Assembly: GCF_004197395.1 (NCBI RefSeq)
Contig: NZ_SELS01000024.1
Location: 1 to 64,000, forward strand
Length of the DNA stretch: 64,000 nucleotides
Direction: 5' to 3'
Source: Paraburkholderia sp. UYCP14C
GTDB lineage: Bacteria; Pseudomonadota; Gammaproteobacteria; Burkholderiales; Burkholderiaceae
A program made the translations under genes and the position numbers. Of the stretch, positions 39,359-48,741 are shown one piece after another; within the stretch, counting starts at the first letter, position 1; every line of letters starts with the position of its first letter. Below the pieces are notes generated by a model. That model did not search any database and had not been told where the DNA came from. It worked only from the letters and a program-made list of their open reading frames with translations.

Positions 39359-40468
39359 ATGAGCACTCAAGCGGACAATCGCGCGTTGCTGCGCACGCTC
39401 GGCATCCACAAGCCGATCATTCAGGCGCCCATGGCCGGCGTCACCACGCCGGCGCTGGCCGCCGCGGTGTCGAACGCCGGCGGTCTGGGCTCGCTCGGCG
39501 TTGCCGCGATGAACGCGGAGAACGCGCGCCGCGCGATCCAGCAGACCCGCGAGCTGACGACCAAGCCGATCAACGTCAATGTGTTCTGTCATCGTCCGGC
39601 GACACCCGATGCCGCCGTCGAGCGCGCATGGCTAGACTGGCTCGAACCGGTGTTCGGGCAATACGGTGCGACGCCGCCGCAAGCGCTCTCCGAGATCTAC
39701 ACGAGCTTCGTCGTCGATACCGCGATGCAGGCGATGCTGCTCGCGGAGAAGCCGGCCGTCGTAAGCTTCCATTTCGGCTTGCCGTCCGATGCGGTGATCG
39801 CGCAACTGAAGCACGCGGGGATCCGTTTGCTGGCGAGCGCGACCAATCTGGACGAAGCGGCGGCGGCCGTCGAGGCGGGGGTCGATGCGATCGTCGCGCA
39901 GGGCATCGAAGCGGGCGGTCATCGCGGCGTGTTCGACACGACCGGGCGCGACGAGCGCCTCGGCACGTTCGCGCTGACGCGTCTGCTGGTGAGCGAGTTC
40001 GACCTGCCCGTGATCGCGGCGGGCGGCATCATGGACGGCGCCGGCATCGCGGCCGCGCTCGCGCTGGGCGCGCAGGCGGCGCAATTGGGCACGGCCTTCG
40101 TCGCGTGTCCGGAAACCTCGATCGACGACGGCTATCGCCGCGCGCTGCTCAGCGATGCGGCACGCTCCACGACGTTCACGTCGGCCATTTCGGGGCGCCT
40201 CGCGCGCAGCATCGTCAATCGCTTCACCGCGCTCGGCGAGGACCCGCAAGCCCCGCGCACGCCGTCCTATCCGATCGCCTATGACGCGGGCAAGGCGCTC
40301 AATGCAGCTGCCAAGGCCAAGGGTGAGTTCGGTTACGGCGCACAATGGGCGGGCCAGGCCGCGCCGCTCGCGCGTTCGTTGCCCGCCGGCGAACTGATGG
40401 CGCAACTGGAGCGCGAAACGCATGAAAGTATCGAGCGGCTGCAATCGGTGTGGAGCCGGGCAGGCTGA
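39359..40468 (+). CDS. Nitronate monooxygenase / 2-nitropropane dioxygenase-like flavoprotein
   Basis: A 369-residue FMN-dependent TIM-barrel enzyme. Family segments are [30 protein letters not shown] near the N-terminus, [12 protein letters not shown] with the catalytic-type His, and [28 protein letters not shown] for FMN phosphate. Such enzymes oxidise alkyl nitronates, including the toxin propionate-3-nitronate. The ATG at 39359 follows GGGAAGGG. The MFS pair upstream and the LysR downstream may form one detoxification unit. Confidence 0.9.
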   Translation: MSTQADNRALLRTLGIHKPIIQAPMAGVTTPALAAAVSNAGGLGSLGVAAMNAENARRAIQQTRELTTKPINVNVFCHRPATPDAAVERAWLDWLEPVFGQYGATPPQALSEIYTSFVVDTAMQAMLLAEKPAVVSFHFGLPSDAVIAQLKHAGIRLLASATNLDEAAAAVEAGVDAIVAQGIEAGGHRGVFDTTGRDERLGTFALTRLLVSEFDLPVIAAGGIMDGAGIAAALALGAQAAQLGTAFVACPETSIDDGYRRALLSDAARSTTFTSAISGRLARSIVNRFTALGEDPQAPRTPSYPIAYDAGKALNAAAKAKGEFGYGAQWAGQAAPLARSLPAGELMAQLERETHESIERLQSVWSRAG

Positions 40469-40493
40469 CTTTCATGCGTCGCATCGATTGAAG

Positions 40494-40528
40494 ACATCGG
40501 CACGCGTGGTACGGGCGCGTGCCGATGT
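40494..40528. terminator. Strong hairpin after the nitronate monooxygenase
   Basis: ACATCGGCACGCG (40494-40506) and CGCGTGCCGATGT (40516-40528) form a perfect 13-bp stem with a 9-base loop. A T-containing stretch follows. It is likely the end of the nitronate monooxygenase transcript. Confidence 0.75.
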
Positions 40529-40623
40529 TCGGTTTGCTTTCAGCATCAGTTCCGTGCCTACGCGTTCGGTCCCGCGCGGCAGAGATAGATGAGTTCTTGA
40601 GCAAAAAGTAGAGGGAGACCGGC

Positions 40624-41577
40624 ATGCAACGCAAATTCGACGATCTGCTGCTGGGCAGCATCGAACTCTTCTGCCTCGCGGCGGAGCTCGGAAGTTTTAC
40701 GCTCGCGGCCAATGCCGCGAGCGTCACGCCGGCGGCCGTGAGCCGCTCGGTGGCACGGCTCGAGGAACGGCTCGGCGTGCGCCTGTTCGTGCGCACGACA
40801 CGCCAGATCCGTCTGACCGACGCGGGGCGGCGCTACTTCGAGCAGTGCCGCGAGGCGCTGTCGCAACTGATGGACGCCGAGCGCGAAGTGACGGGCGAGC
40901 AGACCACGCCGGCCGGCGTGCTGCGCATCAGCATGCCGACACCGTACGGGCACTATCGCGTGTTGCCGCTGCTGCCGGCGTTTCGCGAACGCTATCCGCA
41001 AGTCCAGATCGAGACGCACCTGAGCAACCGCAACATCGACTTCGCGGACGAAGGTTTCGATCTCGCGATCCGCGGGCGCGCGCCGGCCGATTCGAACCTC
41101 GTCGCGCGCAAGCTCGAAGACGCGGAAATGGTCGTGGTGGCGACGCCCGCCTATCTGAAGCGCGCGGGCGTGCCGAAAACCGTCGAGGACTTGCAGGCCC
41201 ACGAGTGCATCCAGTTCGAGATGCCGAGCAGCGGACGCCATCTCGCGTGGACCTTCGAGGGCTCGACGGAAAATGGCGACGTGCTGACGACCGGAAGCTA
41301 TGGAACGTCGGGCGACGCGCTTGCCGGTGTGACGCTCGCGCGGGCTGGCGCGGGCCTGTTTCAGACGTATCGATTCGTCGTCGCGGACGACCTGCGCGAA
41401 GGCCGGCTCGTGGAAGTGTTGCGCGAAGCGGGCGGGCGCACGCGGCCATTCATCCTGCTTTATCCGCACGCGCGCTATCTGACTTCGCGCGTGCGGGCTT
41501 TCGTCGAATTTCTGATCGAGCAGTTGGCCAAACCCGCGGCGCCCCAAACGCCCGCGCCGCGCGAGCGCGCACACTGA
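40624..41577 (+). CDS. LysR-family regulator 2
   Basis: A 317-residue LysR regulator. The helix-turn-helix lies at 8-65 (FCLAAELGSFTLAANAASVTPAAVSRSVARLE). The ligand domain (VLRISMPTPYGHYRVLPLLP, DFADEGFDLAIRGR) is of the CrgA/DmlR type. AGGGAG precedes the ATG. It is convergent with the SDR gene; possible targets include the SDR and the nitronate monooxygenase. Confidence 0.9.
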   Translation: MQRKFDDLLLGSIELFCLAAELGSFTLAANAASVTPAAVSRSVARLEERLGVRLFVRTTRQIRLTDAGRRYFEQCREALSQLMDAEREVTGEQTTPAGVLRISMPTPYGHYRVLPLLPAFRERYPQVQIETHLSNRNIDFADEGFDLAIRGRAPADSNLVARKLEDAEMVVVATPAYLKRAGVPKTVEDLQAHECIQFEMPSSGRHLAWTFEGSTENGDVLTTGSYGTSGDALAGVTLARAGAGLFQTYRFVVADDLREGRLVEVLREAGGRTRPFILLYPHARYLTSRVRAFVEFLIEQLAKPAAPQTPAPRERAH

Positions 41578-41608
41578 GCGGCGCGCGCGTTTTCATCGCA
41601 TGCCCGGC

Positions 41609-42319
41609 TCAGTGGCCCGCGCTCTGGCCACCGTCCACGTGCAGGATCTCGCCGGTCACGAACGGCGCCGAGTCGAGATAGACGATCGCATTGACGATGT
41701 CGCTCATCTCGCCCATATGCCCCATCGGATGCAATGCGCCAAGTGCCGCGTGGGTTTCGGGCGCATGCATCGGTGACTTGATGATGCCGGGCGAAACCGC
41801 GTTGGCGCGAATGCCGCGCTTCGCATACTCGATCGCGAGCGAGCGGGTCGCGGCAACGAGGCCGCCCTTAGTCAGCGAGGCCAGCACGGACGGCACGCCG
41901 TCGATCGCGTGATCGACCAGACTCGTCGTGATGTTCACCACGTGTCCGCGCTCATGCTTCTCCATCTCGGCAATCGCGAGCTGCGTGATGTAGAAAAATC
42001 CCGCGAGATTGATGCCGGTGACCGTCGCGTAATCTTCGGCGGTGTATTGGGTGAACGGCTTGGCCACGAAAATGCCGGCATTGTTGACGAGCGTATCGAC
42101 ACGACCGAAATGCGTGACGGCTGCCTCGATCACGCGTCGAGCGGTGGCCGGATCGGCGATGTCACCGGCTACCGTGACGAGGTTGGGATCGTCGGACGGT
42201 TTGATGCTGCGCGATGTCGCGACCACGTTGTGGCCGAGTGCGCGAAATGCCTTGACCGTTTCGGCGCCGATGCCTTGCGATGCACCCGTGACGACGATGA
42301 CTTTGGGAGAGTGACTCAT
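41609..42319 (-). CDS. Short-chain dehydrogenase/reductase lacking the catalytic Tyr
   Basis: A 236-residue SDR. The cofactor motif TGASQGIG, the NNAG motif (LVNNAGIF) and a catalytic-type Ser (NITTSLVD) are present. Where YxxxK is expected the sequence is SVLASLTKGGL: the Lys is kept but the Tyr position is Ala. The enzyme may work by another mechanism or not as a classical reductase. The C-terminal half is otherwise normal (NAVSPGIIKSPM). Start MSHSPKV at 42319 has GAGG upstream. The VOC gene lies behind it on the same strand. Confidence 0.88.
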   Translation of the reverse strand: MSHSPKVIVVTGASQGIGAETVKAFRALGHNVVATSRSIKPSDDPNLVTVAGDIADPATARRVIEAAVTHFGRVDTLVNNAGIFVAKPFTQYTAEDYATVTGINLAGFFYITQLAIAEMEKHERGHVVNITTSLVDHAIDGVPSVLASLTKGGLVAATRSLAIEYAKRGIRANAVSPGIIKSPMHAPETHAALGALHPMGHMGEMSDIVNAIVYLDSAPFVTGEILHVDGGQSAGH

Positions 42320-42506
42320 AGTGAACCTCGAAGTAGGTTGGATCAGCAATCTGTGATCGGATTGATGTCTCCGATGGTTCCTAATTTATGCAGTCGCGCT
42401 CCGCTTTTGAACACAAGGCCTGGACAAACAGTTGTGAGCCGCAGGAACAAAAGGTCAGCGATTCCGTGTCTCGGCGCTGGTCCTGTCATTGCGGGGCTCA
42501 CCATGT

Positions 42507-42929
42507 TCAGGATGGCCGGGCCCGCGGGTCGTGGTCGAACTCGAGCCTGATGCCGCCCGGCTCGTACACCATCGTGTGGCGTTTGGGCCCCGGGCCGAGG
42601 TTTTCCGGCGCAAATTCGATTTGCACACCCGGCCACGCGGACACGCGCGAGAAGATATCGTTGAGCGCCTCTTCACTGCCCACGCGCAACGCAAGATGAT
42701 GCAGCCCCACATGGACCTTGCGATCGAATTCGACGAGGCGGGCTGGATCGGTGACCTGCCAGAGCGTCACCATCACATGTCCGTCCGACACGAACGCAGC
42801 CGGATAGGCGGGTCTTTCTCCCACCTGCTGCCAGCCAAGACATTGCACGAAGAAGTCGCGGGTGAGGTTCAGATCGCGGACGGTGAGTCCGACGTGATCG
42901 ATACCCAGCGTAAGCGGCTTGTCAGTCAT
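42507..42929 (-). CDS. VOC-superfamily (glyoxalase/dioxygenase-like) protein
   Basis: A 140-residue protein of two beta-alpha-beta3 units. Metal-ligand positions appear as His in GIDHVGLTVRDLN, His in KVHVGLHHLALRVG and Glu in GGIRLEFDHD. The N-terminal TVRDLNLTRDFFVQCLGW is typical of the glyoxalase/bleomycin-resistance superfamily. AGGAGGA precedes the ATG. It may form an operon with the SDR gene 187 bp downstream. The substrate is unknown. Confidence 0.85.
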   Translation of the reverse strand: MTDKPLTLGIDHVGLTVRDLNLTRDFFVQCLGWQQVGERPAYPAAFVSDGHVMVTLWQVTDPARLVEFDRKVHVGLHHLALRVGSEEALNDIFSRVSAWPGVQIEFAPENLGPGPKRHTMVYEPGGIRLEFDHDPRARPS

Positions 42930-43124
42930 CGTTCTGTCCTCCTGAAGAGAGAGCGCGCAGCGCCCGAATCCATGCCGGAAACAATCTAGCCCCGAGGAAT
43001 TGCGGCGATTGTCGTCGTCGGCTCAATTCAGTTTTTACACCATGTAGCGCATACGACCAGGAAATCCGCTTGCATAAATCTGCATAGTCAAATATATTGA
43101 AGTCAGATATCGAGGAGGCGAGCG

Positions 43125-43562
43125 ATGGACGATTCGATCAACGACGACTTCGAGCGGACGCAGCAGCTGATGGCCGTGCTGGGCCAGGCCCGTCAGCTGA
43201 TTGCAAGCGAACTCAGGGCGGGACTGGTGGATGCAAGGCTGAATTTGCAGGAGCGCGGCGTTCTGCTCGCGCTGGCACGCGGGAGCGTGAATACGCCGGC
43301 CGCGCTGTCGAAACTGGCTGGCGTCCACCCGGCCCGCATGACCCGGGTGCTGGACAAGCTCGAACACAGCGGACTGGTCGAGCGCGTGCGCAACGGCAAG
43401 GATCGCCGTCTCGTCGATGTGTCATTGACGCAGAGCGGGCAGGCCGTCGCGGCCCGGAATACGCGGGTTGTCGAGGGAGCGTGGAGCGAGCGGCTTGCGC
43501 ATTTCTCGAAGTCGGACTTCGACGCGCTGAGCCTGCTCCTTTCAAGACTGCTGGACCGCTGA
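43125..43562 (+). CDS. MarR-family regulator 1
   Basis: A 145-residue MarR repressor. The winged helix (about 35-110) has NTPAALSKLAGVHPARMTRVLDKLE and the wing VRNGKDRRLVDVSLT. It lies 85 bp before the DHA2 permease gene, in the same direction. A palindrome of a different type (TCAAATATATTGA, 43088-43100) stands before it and could be its own operator. Confidence 0.9.
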   Translation: MDDSINDDFERTQQLMAVLGQARQLIASELRAGLVDARLNLQERGVLLALARGSVNTPAALSKLAGVHPARMTRVLDKLEHSGLVERVRNGKDRRLVDVSLTQSGQAVAARNTRVVEGAWSERLAHFSKSDFDALSLLLSRLLDR

Positions 43563-43582
43563 GGCGGTATTTTTTTAACCAT

Positions 43583-43602
43583 TTATCTGACATTGCAGAT
43601 AA
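43583..43602. promoter_or_regulatory. Operator copy 1 of the efflux system
   Basis: TTATCTG-N6-CAGATAA is a perfect inverted repeat, 46 bp before the DHA2 permease start. The same 7+6+7 layout recurs at 45267 and 45789. It is probably bound by MarR 2 or MarR 1. Confidence 0.75.
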
Positions 43603-43647
43603 TCGCCTGCCAACGACGGGCGCTGCGAACCGAGACGAGGACGTCAC

Positions 43648-45210
43648 ATGAATCCATCGACCAACCCAGGCGCGCCAGCCCAGCTGACTGGCGCGAAGTT
43701 TGCCATCGGCACCTTTGCCGTGGCGCTCGCCACCTTCATGAACGTGCTGGATTCGTCGATCGCCAACGTCGCGATTCCGACGCTGTCCGGCAACCTCGGC
43801 GTGTCGATCGACGAGGGCACATGGGTCATCACGCTGTTCGCCGCGGCCAACGCGGTGTCGATTCCGCTGACCGGGTGGCTCACGCAGCGCGTCGGCCAGG
43901 TCAAGCTGTTCGTCTGGGCGATCCTGCTGTTCGTGCTGTCGTCGGCGGCGTGTGGCCTCGCGCCGAACCTGCCGGTGCTGCTCGTCGCCCGTATCGTGCA
44001 GGGTGCCGTGGCGGGGCCGCTGGTGCCGTTGTCGCAGGCCTTGCTGCTCGCGTCGTTTCCGAAGGAAAAAGGTTCGAGCGCGCTGGCGCTGTGGGCCATG
44101 ACCGCGACGGTCGGGCCCATCGCAGGGCCGGCACTCGGCGGCTGGATCACCGACAGCTATAGCTGGTCATGGATCTTCTACATCAACGTGCCGGTCGGCC
44201 TGTTTGCCGCGGGCGCGATCTGGGCGATCTACCGCGACCGCGAGACGCCGGCGCGCAAACTCCCGATCGACAAGGTCGGCCTGATCTCGCTGATCGCATG
44301 GGTCGCGCCGCTGCAGATCATGCTCGACAAGGGCCGCGACCTCGACTGGTTCAGCTCGCCTGTGATCTGGGTGCTCACCATTGTCGCCGCGATCAGCTTC
44401 GTGTTTTTCCTGATCTGGGAATTGACTGAGGAAAAACCGATCGTCAACTTGCGGTTGTTCGCCAAACGCAACTTCCTCGGCGGCACGATCGCGATTTCGG
44501 TTGCCTACGCGATCTTCTTCGCCAACCTCGTGATCCTGCCCCAGTGGATTCAGGGCTTCCTCGGCTACCGCGCGGTCGACGCGGGGCTCGTGACCGCGCC
44601 GCTCGGCATTTTTGCGGTGATCCTCGCCCCGGTGATGGGCAAGATCATGCCGCGTTCTGACATGCGGGTGCTTGCCACGCTTGCGTTCGCCGGATTCGCC
44701 GCGGTGTTCTTCATGCGCTCGAACTACACGACCGACGTCGACGCGTGGACGCTCGTGCTGCCCACCTTGCTGCAGGGCATTCCCACCGCGCTGTTCTTCA
44801 CGCCGCTCACCGCGATCATCCTGTCGGGCCTGAAGCCGGAGGAGATTCCTGCGGCCGCGGGTCTGTCCAATTTCGCGCGGATCTTTGCCGGCGCGGTGGG
44901 CACGTCGCTGATGAGCAACGCGTGGAACGACCGTACGATTCTTCACCATGCGCGGCTTGCCGAGCAATCGAGCGTGGACAATCCTGGCTTTACCGGCGCG
45001 ATCGCGCACTTGCAGGCCGCGCTGGACGCGGGCGTTCCCAAGGCCACGGCCTTTTACGAGGCCTCGCTGAACGCGCAGGCCACGATGCTGGGCCTGAACG
45101 ACATCTTCTGGATCTCGGCGGTGATCTTTGTCGTGATCATCCCGCTGATCTGGATCACGAAACCGACCAAGGGTGGTGCCGCGGGCGCGGCCGCCGCCGG
45201 CGGACATTGA
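43648..45210 (+). CDS. DHA2-family (EmrB-like) drug efflux permease
   Basis: A 520-residue, 14-helix MFS antiporter. Family markers are LDSSIANVAIPTLSGNLG in helix 1, GWLTQRVGQVKLFVW, and the motif-C helix AMTATVGPIAGPALGGWI. Together with the HlyD adaptor and outer-membrane factor genes downstream it makes an EmrAB-TolC-type tripartite pump across both membranes. The operator at 43583 and the adjacent marR genes suggest induction by a toxic ligand. Confidence 0.93.
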   Translation: MNPSTNPGAPAQLTGAKFAIGTFAVALATFMNVLDSSIANVAIPTLSGNLGVSIDEGTWVITLFAAANAVSIPLTGWLTQRVGQVKLFVWAILLFVLSSAACGLAPNLPVLLVARIVQGAVAGPLVPLSQALLLASFPKEKGSSALALWAMTATVGPIAGPALGGWITDSYSWSWIFYINVPVGLFAAGAIWAIYRDRETPARKLPIDKVGLISLIAWVAPLQIMLDKGRDLDWFSSPVIWVLTIVAAISFVFFLIWELTEEKPIVNLRLFAKRNFLGGTIAISVAYAIFFANLVILPQWIQGFLGYRAVDAGLVTAPLGIFAVILAPVMGKIMPRSDMRVLATLAFAGFAAVFFMRSNYTTDVDAWTLVLPTLLQGIPTALFFTPLTAIILSGLKPEEIPAAAGLSNFARIFAGAVGTSLMSNAWNDRTILHHARLAEQSSVDNPGFTGAIAHLQAALDAGVPKATAFYEASLNAQATMLGLNDIFWISAVIFVVIIPLIWITKPTKGGAAGAAAAGGH

Positions 45211-45260
45211 ACCCGATTGGGCAACCCGGTTAAGGCGGAAATTGAAACACAGTATTCTCC

Positions 45261-45290
45261 TTGACATTATCTGATAATGCAGATATTGTT
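45261..45290 (+). promoter_or_regulatory. Promoter with overlapping operator copy 2 before marR 2
   Basis: A consensus -35 box TTGACA (45261-45266) is followed by TTATCTG-N6-CAGATAT (45267-45286), the same operator as at 43583 with one mismatch. A -10-like TATTGT lies at 45285-45290. The operator fills the spacer, so a bound repressor would block RNA polymerase. Confidence 0.7.
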
Positions 45291-45315
45291 TAAATCAACA
45301 AGGAGGAACACCGCC

Positions 45316-45753
45316 ATGGACCACTACACGACGAAGAACTTTATGCTTACCGACAGTATCGGCTTCAGGCTTGTGAAGGCTCGCAACGTTGTCGTCGCGG
45401 AAATGGACGCGGCGTTGAAGGAGCTCGGGATCAACGGCCAGCAAATGGGCATCCTGCTTTCGGTTAAGCAGAATGTGGCAACCACGCCTTTCGAGCTGTC
45501 AAAGCTGCTCGGCATCGACACCGGTCTGATGACACGGATGCTGGACAAGCTGGAAGCGAAGGGACTGCTGGAACGTTCGCGCGATCCGCAAGATCGCCGC
45601 GTGGTCAATCTGACGTTGACCGCGGAAGGGCAGAAAATCGCCGCGCGGATTCCGGAAATCGCACCGCATGTATTGAACGCCCGCTTGCGCAAATTCACGA
45701 AGGCCGAGTTTGCCGAGCTGGACCGCCTCCTTCGCAAGTTCACAGGCGAGTGA
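45316..45753 (+). CDS. MarR-family regulator 2
   Basis: A 145-residue MarR repressor with winged-helix features TTPFELSKLLGIDTGLMTRMLDKLEAKG and DPQDRRVVNLTLT. The ATG at 45316 follows AAGGAGGA; the upstream frame from 45277 runs through the operator and is rejected. It lies between the permease and outer-membrane factor genes. Because operator copies stand before itself and both flanking genes, it is the best candidate for their repressor. Confidence 0.9.
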   Translation: MDHYTTKNFMLTDSIGFRLVKARNVVVAEMDAALKELGINGQQMGILLSVKQNVATTPFELSKLLGIDTGLMTRMLDKLEAKGLLERSRDPQDRRVVNLTLTAEGQKIAARIPEIAPHVLNARLRKFTKAEFAELDRLLRKFTGE

Positions 45754-45788
45754 GCGGCGCGGCCGTGGGCCGCGGTTTTTTCACCCAT

Positions 45789-45808
45789 TAATCTGATTTG
45801 TCAGAAAA
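45789..45808. promoter_or_regulatory. Operator copy 3 (degenerate) at the outer-membrane factor start
   Basis: TAATCTG-N6-CAGAAAA keeps the ATCTG and CAGA half-sites and the exact N6 spacer of copies 1 and 2. Its last base is the A of the ATG start codon of the outer-membrane factor. Repression here could act on transcription or on translation start. Confidence 0.5.
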
Positions 45809-47328
45809 TGAAAACGCAGACTTCCAAAGCAAACACCGTCGGCCGTTCGCTGAAGCTCGGTGTTTCGGTGATCTCCTTCGCAGTGCTGGCTGCATGTGCA
45901 AACTATGCGGGCATCCACAGCGACAAGCAGATCGATCAGCCGCAACAGCTGGCAACGACCCAGAGCCTGCCGCAGGAGCATGGGAACTGGCCGTCCCCGG
46001 ACTGGGTCGACCAGTTCGGCGACGCGCAACTGAAGGCGTTGATCGCCGAGGCGCTGCAAGGCAGCCCGACGCTTGCCCAGGCGCGCGCACGAGTCGAACA
46101 GGCGCAAGCCTATAGCGAAACGGCGAAGGCGAACACGCTGCCGCGCGTCGACGCTTCGTACTCGCTGACGCGCCAGCAGTTCAGCGGCAACGCGCTGATT
46201 CCGCCGCCCTATGCGGGCTCGTGGCAGACGGAGAACAAGGGGCTGCTCAGCGCTTCCTACGATCTCGATCTGTGGGGCAAGAACCGCGAGGCGCTGCGAG
46301 CAGCCGTCTCGGAGACGTCCGCGAGCGAAGCCGACGAGCAGGTCGTCAAGCTCACGCTCGACACCTCGATCGCCCGCACTTACAACGAGCTGGCGCGGCT
46401 CTACGCGTTGCGCGATATCGCGCAGCAGGAAGTTGCGCGGCGCGAGCAGATCGACCGCATCACCGCGGGCCGCATCGCCAACGGGCTCGACACCGAAGTG
46501 GAGCGCAAGACGGCCGACGCGAATCTGTCCACCAGCCGTGCCCGTGTCAGCGCGCTCGACGGCAGCATCCTGACCACCCGGTATCAACTGGCGGCGTTGC
46601 TCGGCAAGGGTCCCGATCGCGGACTCGCGATCACCCGGCCGACGCTCGGCGTCGGCGACGAAGTGCGTCTGCCGGACAACCTGCCGGCCGATCTGCTGGG
46701 CCGGCGGCCCGACATCGTCGCGGCGCGCTGGCGCGTCGACGCGATCACGCATGAGGTGAAGGAAGCGAAGGCCGAGTTCTATCCCGACATCAACCTGAGC
46801 GCCGCGATCGGCCTGGACGCGTTCGGTTTCGGCCGCTTCCTGAACGCCGCGAGCCGCACGGGTTCGATCGGCTCGGCGATCCATCTGCCGATCTTCGACG
46901 GCGGCGAGCTGCGCGCGCAGTTGAAGGGCCGCTATGCCGAGTTCGACTATGCGGTGGCGACCTACAACCAGACGCTGATCGGCGCGCTGAGCAGCGTGGC
47001 CACGCAGGTCGCGCAGATCCGCTCGAGCGACGCGCAGCTCGGCGATGCGCAGGCCGCGCAGCAGGCCGCGAGCGATGCCGATCGGCTGGCGACCACGCAA
47101 TACAAGGCCGGCCTGACCAACCAGTTGACCGTGCTCAATGCCGACGTCACCGCGCTGAACGCCGACGAGGCGATCGCCAATCTGAAGATGGACCGCCGCG
47201 ACCAGCAGATCGAGCTCGCGTCGTCGTTAGGCGGCGGCTATGTCGATACGTCGGCCACGACCGACCATCACGCGGACACCGCCGCCGCCCCCACCAGTCA
47301 AGTCAATCCCACGGTTGCCGCACGTTGA
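45808..47328 (+). CDS. Outer-membrane efflux lipoprotein (TolC/OprM-like)
   Basis: A 506-residue outer-membrane factor. A lipobox ends the signal sequence (SFAVLAACANY, Cys30 region). The two repeats of the TolC fold show ALQGSPTLAQARARVEQAQ and, in the second half, LLGRRPDIVAARWRVDAITHEVKEAKAEFYPDINLS. It is the exit duct of the tripartite pump. The C-terminal tail is His/Thr/Ala-rich. Confidence 0.92.
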   Translation: MKTQTSKANTVGRSLKLGVSVISFAVLAACANYAGIHSDKQIDQPQQLATTQSLPQEHGNWPSPDWVDQFGDAQLKALIAEALQGSPTLAQARARVEQAQAYSETAKANTLPRVDASYSLTRQQFSGNALIPPPYAGSWQTENKGLLSASYDLDLWGKNREALRAAVSETSASEADEQVVKLTLDTSIARTYNELARLYALRDIAQQEVARREQIDRITAGRIANGLDTEVERKTADANLSTSRARVSALDGSILTTRYQLAALLGKGPDRGLAITRPTLGVGDEVRLPDNLPADLLGRRPDIVAARWRVDAITHEVKEAKAEFYPDINLSAAIGLDAFGFGRFLNAASRTGSIGSAIHLPIFDGGELRAQLKGRYAEFDYAVATYNQTLIGALSSVATQVAQIRSSDAQLGDAQAAQQAASDADRLATTQYKAGLTNQLTVLNADVTALNADEAIANLKMDRRDQQIELASSLGGGYVDTSATTDHHADTAAAPTSQVNPTVAAR

Positions 47329-47362
47329 ACGGCACGCCAGGAAACCTATCAGGAGCACTGCA

Positions 47363-48679
47363 ATGAGCGATTCGATCACGACCGACCGCGAACTGGCGGA
47401 TCAGGAAGCCGTACAGAAGACCGGCGCGCAAGCGCCCGCCACCCCGCAGGGCGACAGCAAGGCCACGCCCCCGGCAAGCCGCAAGCGCCTGATCGCGCTG
47501 CTCGGCGCCGCGGTGGTGCTCGCGGGCGCAGCCTACGGCGGGTACTACTACACCGAGGGCCGCTATCACCAGGAGACCGACGACGCGTACGTCAGCGGCA
47601 ATCTCGTGCAACTGACGCCGCAGGTCACCGGCACGGTGATCGCGGTCAACACCGACGACACGCAGATCGTGAAGCAAGGCGACCCCGTCGTCACGCTCGA
47701 TCCGGCCGATGCGAAACTGGCGCTCGCCGATGCCGAAGCGCAACTCGGCCAGACCGTGCGACGCGTGAGCGGCCTGTACGTCAACAACGACTTCTACGCG
47801 GCGAACGTCGCGCAGCGCGAAGCCGATCTGGGCCGCGCGCGAGACGACCTGCACCGCCGCGAGGCGGTCGCCGACACGGGCGCCGTGTCCGCCGAAGACA
47901 TCGCGCACGCCCGCGACGCGGTCAGCGTCGCACAGGCCGCGCTCGATGCCGCGCGTCAGCAAGGCGAAGCCAACCACGCGCTGACCGACCGCACCACGGT
48001 CGAACAGCATCCGGACGTGCAGGCCGCCGCCGCGAAAGTGCGGACCGCGTGGCTCGCCTATGCGCGCGATACCTTGCCGGCGCCGGTGACCGGCTACGTC
48101 GCGCAGCGCCGGGTTCAGGTCGGTCAGCGGGTCGCGCCCGGCACGCCGCTGATGGCGATCGTGCCGCTCGACGGCGTATGGGTCGACGCGAACTTCAAGG
48201 AAGTGCAGCTCAAGCAGATGCGGATCGGCCAGCAGGTCACGCTGACATCGGACGTCTACGGTAGCCGCGCGCGCTATCACGGGCGTATCGAGGGCTTTTC
48301 GGCCGGCACCGGCAGCGCGTTCGCGACGCTGCCGGCGCAGAACGCCACCGGCAACTGGATCAAGATCGTGCAGCGGCTGCCGGTGCGCATCGCACTCGAC
48401 CCGGCCGAACTGGCCGCGCATCCGCTGCGTATCGGCCTGTCGATGACGGTCGATGCCGACACCCGCGACCAATCCGGTTCGCAGTTGGGCGCGGCGCAGA
48501 ACACGCGCTATAGCACCGATGTTTTCGCGAAATACGATGCGCAGGCCGACGCCGAGATCGACAAGATCATCAAGCAAAACGAAATGGTCTCCCGCGCGAT
48601 GGCCGCGCAACCCCAACCGCAATCGCCGTCGCAACCGCAACGCGTGGCGTCGCACGAGCGCAAGGCAACTGCGGGTTGA
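47363..48679 (+). CDS. HlyD/EmrA-like membrane fusion protein
   Basis: A 438-residue periplasmic adaptor. It has one N-terminal membrane helix (about 44-64), a biotinyl-lipoyl-like half (ETDDAYVSGNLVQLTPQVTG), a coiled coil, then the second half (PAPVTGYVAQRRVQVGQRVAPGTPL). The C-terminal 70 residues are an extended Gln/Pro/Lys-rich tail beyond the usual end. The ATG follows AGGAG. Its stop lies inside the first unit of the LysR-tail tandem repeat, so the repeat expansion may have altered the end of this protein. Confidence 0.92.
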   Translation: MSDSITTDRELADQEAVQKTGAQAPATPQGDSKATPPASRKRLIALLGAAVVLAGAAYGGYYYTEGRYHQETDDAYVSGNLVQLTPQVTGTVIAVNTDDTQIVKQGDPVVTLDPADAKLALADAEAQLGQTVRRVSGLYVNNDFYAANVAQREADLGRARDDLHRREAVADTGAVSAEDIAHARDAVSVAQAALDAARQQGEANHALTDRTTVEQHPDVQAAAAKVRTAWLAYARDTLPAPVTGYVAQRRVQVGQRVAPGTPLMAIVPLDGVWVDANFKEVQLKQMRIGQQVTLTSDVYGSRARYHGRIEGFSAGTGSAFATLPAQNATGNWIKIVQRLPVRIALDPAELAAHPLRIGLSMTVDADTRDQSGSQLGAAQNTRYSTDVFAKYDAQADAEIDKIIKQNEMVSRAMAAQPQPQSPSQPQRVASHERKATAG

Positions 48680-48741
48680 AGCGCGTCACGCGCAGCCTGC
48701 CGCAACTCAGGGTGAAGCGGCAGGTCACCGGGGCGGGGCTC

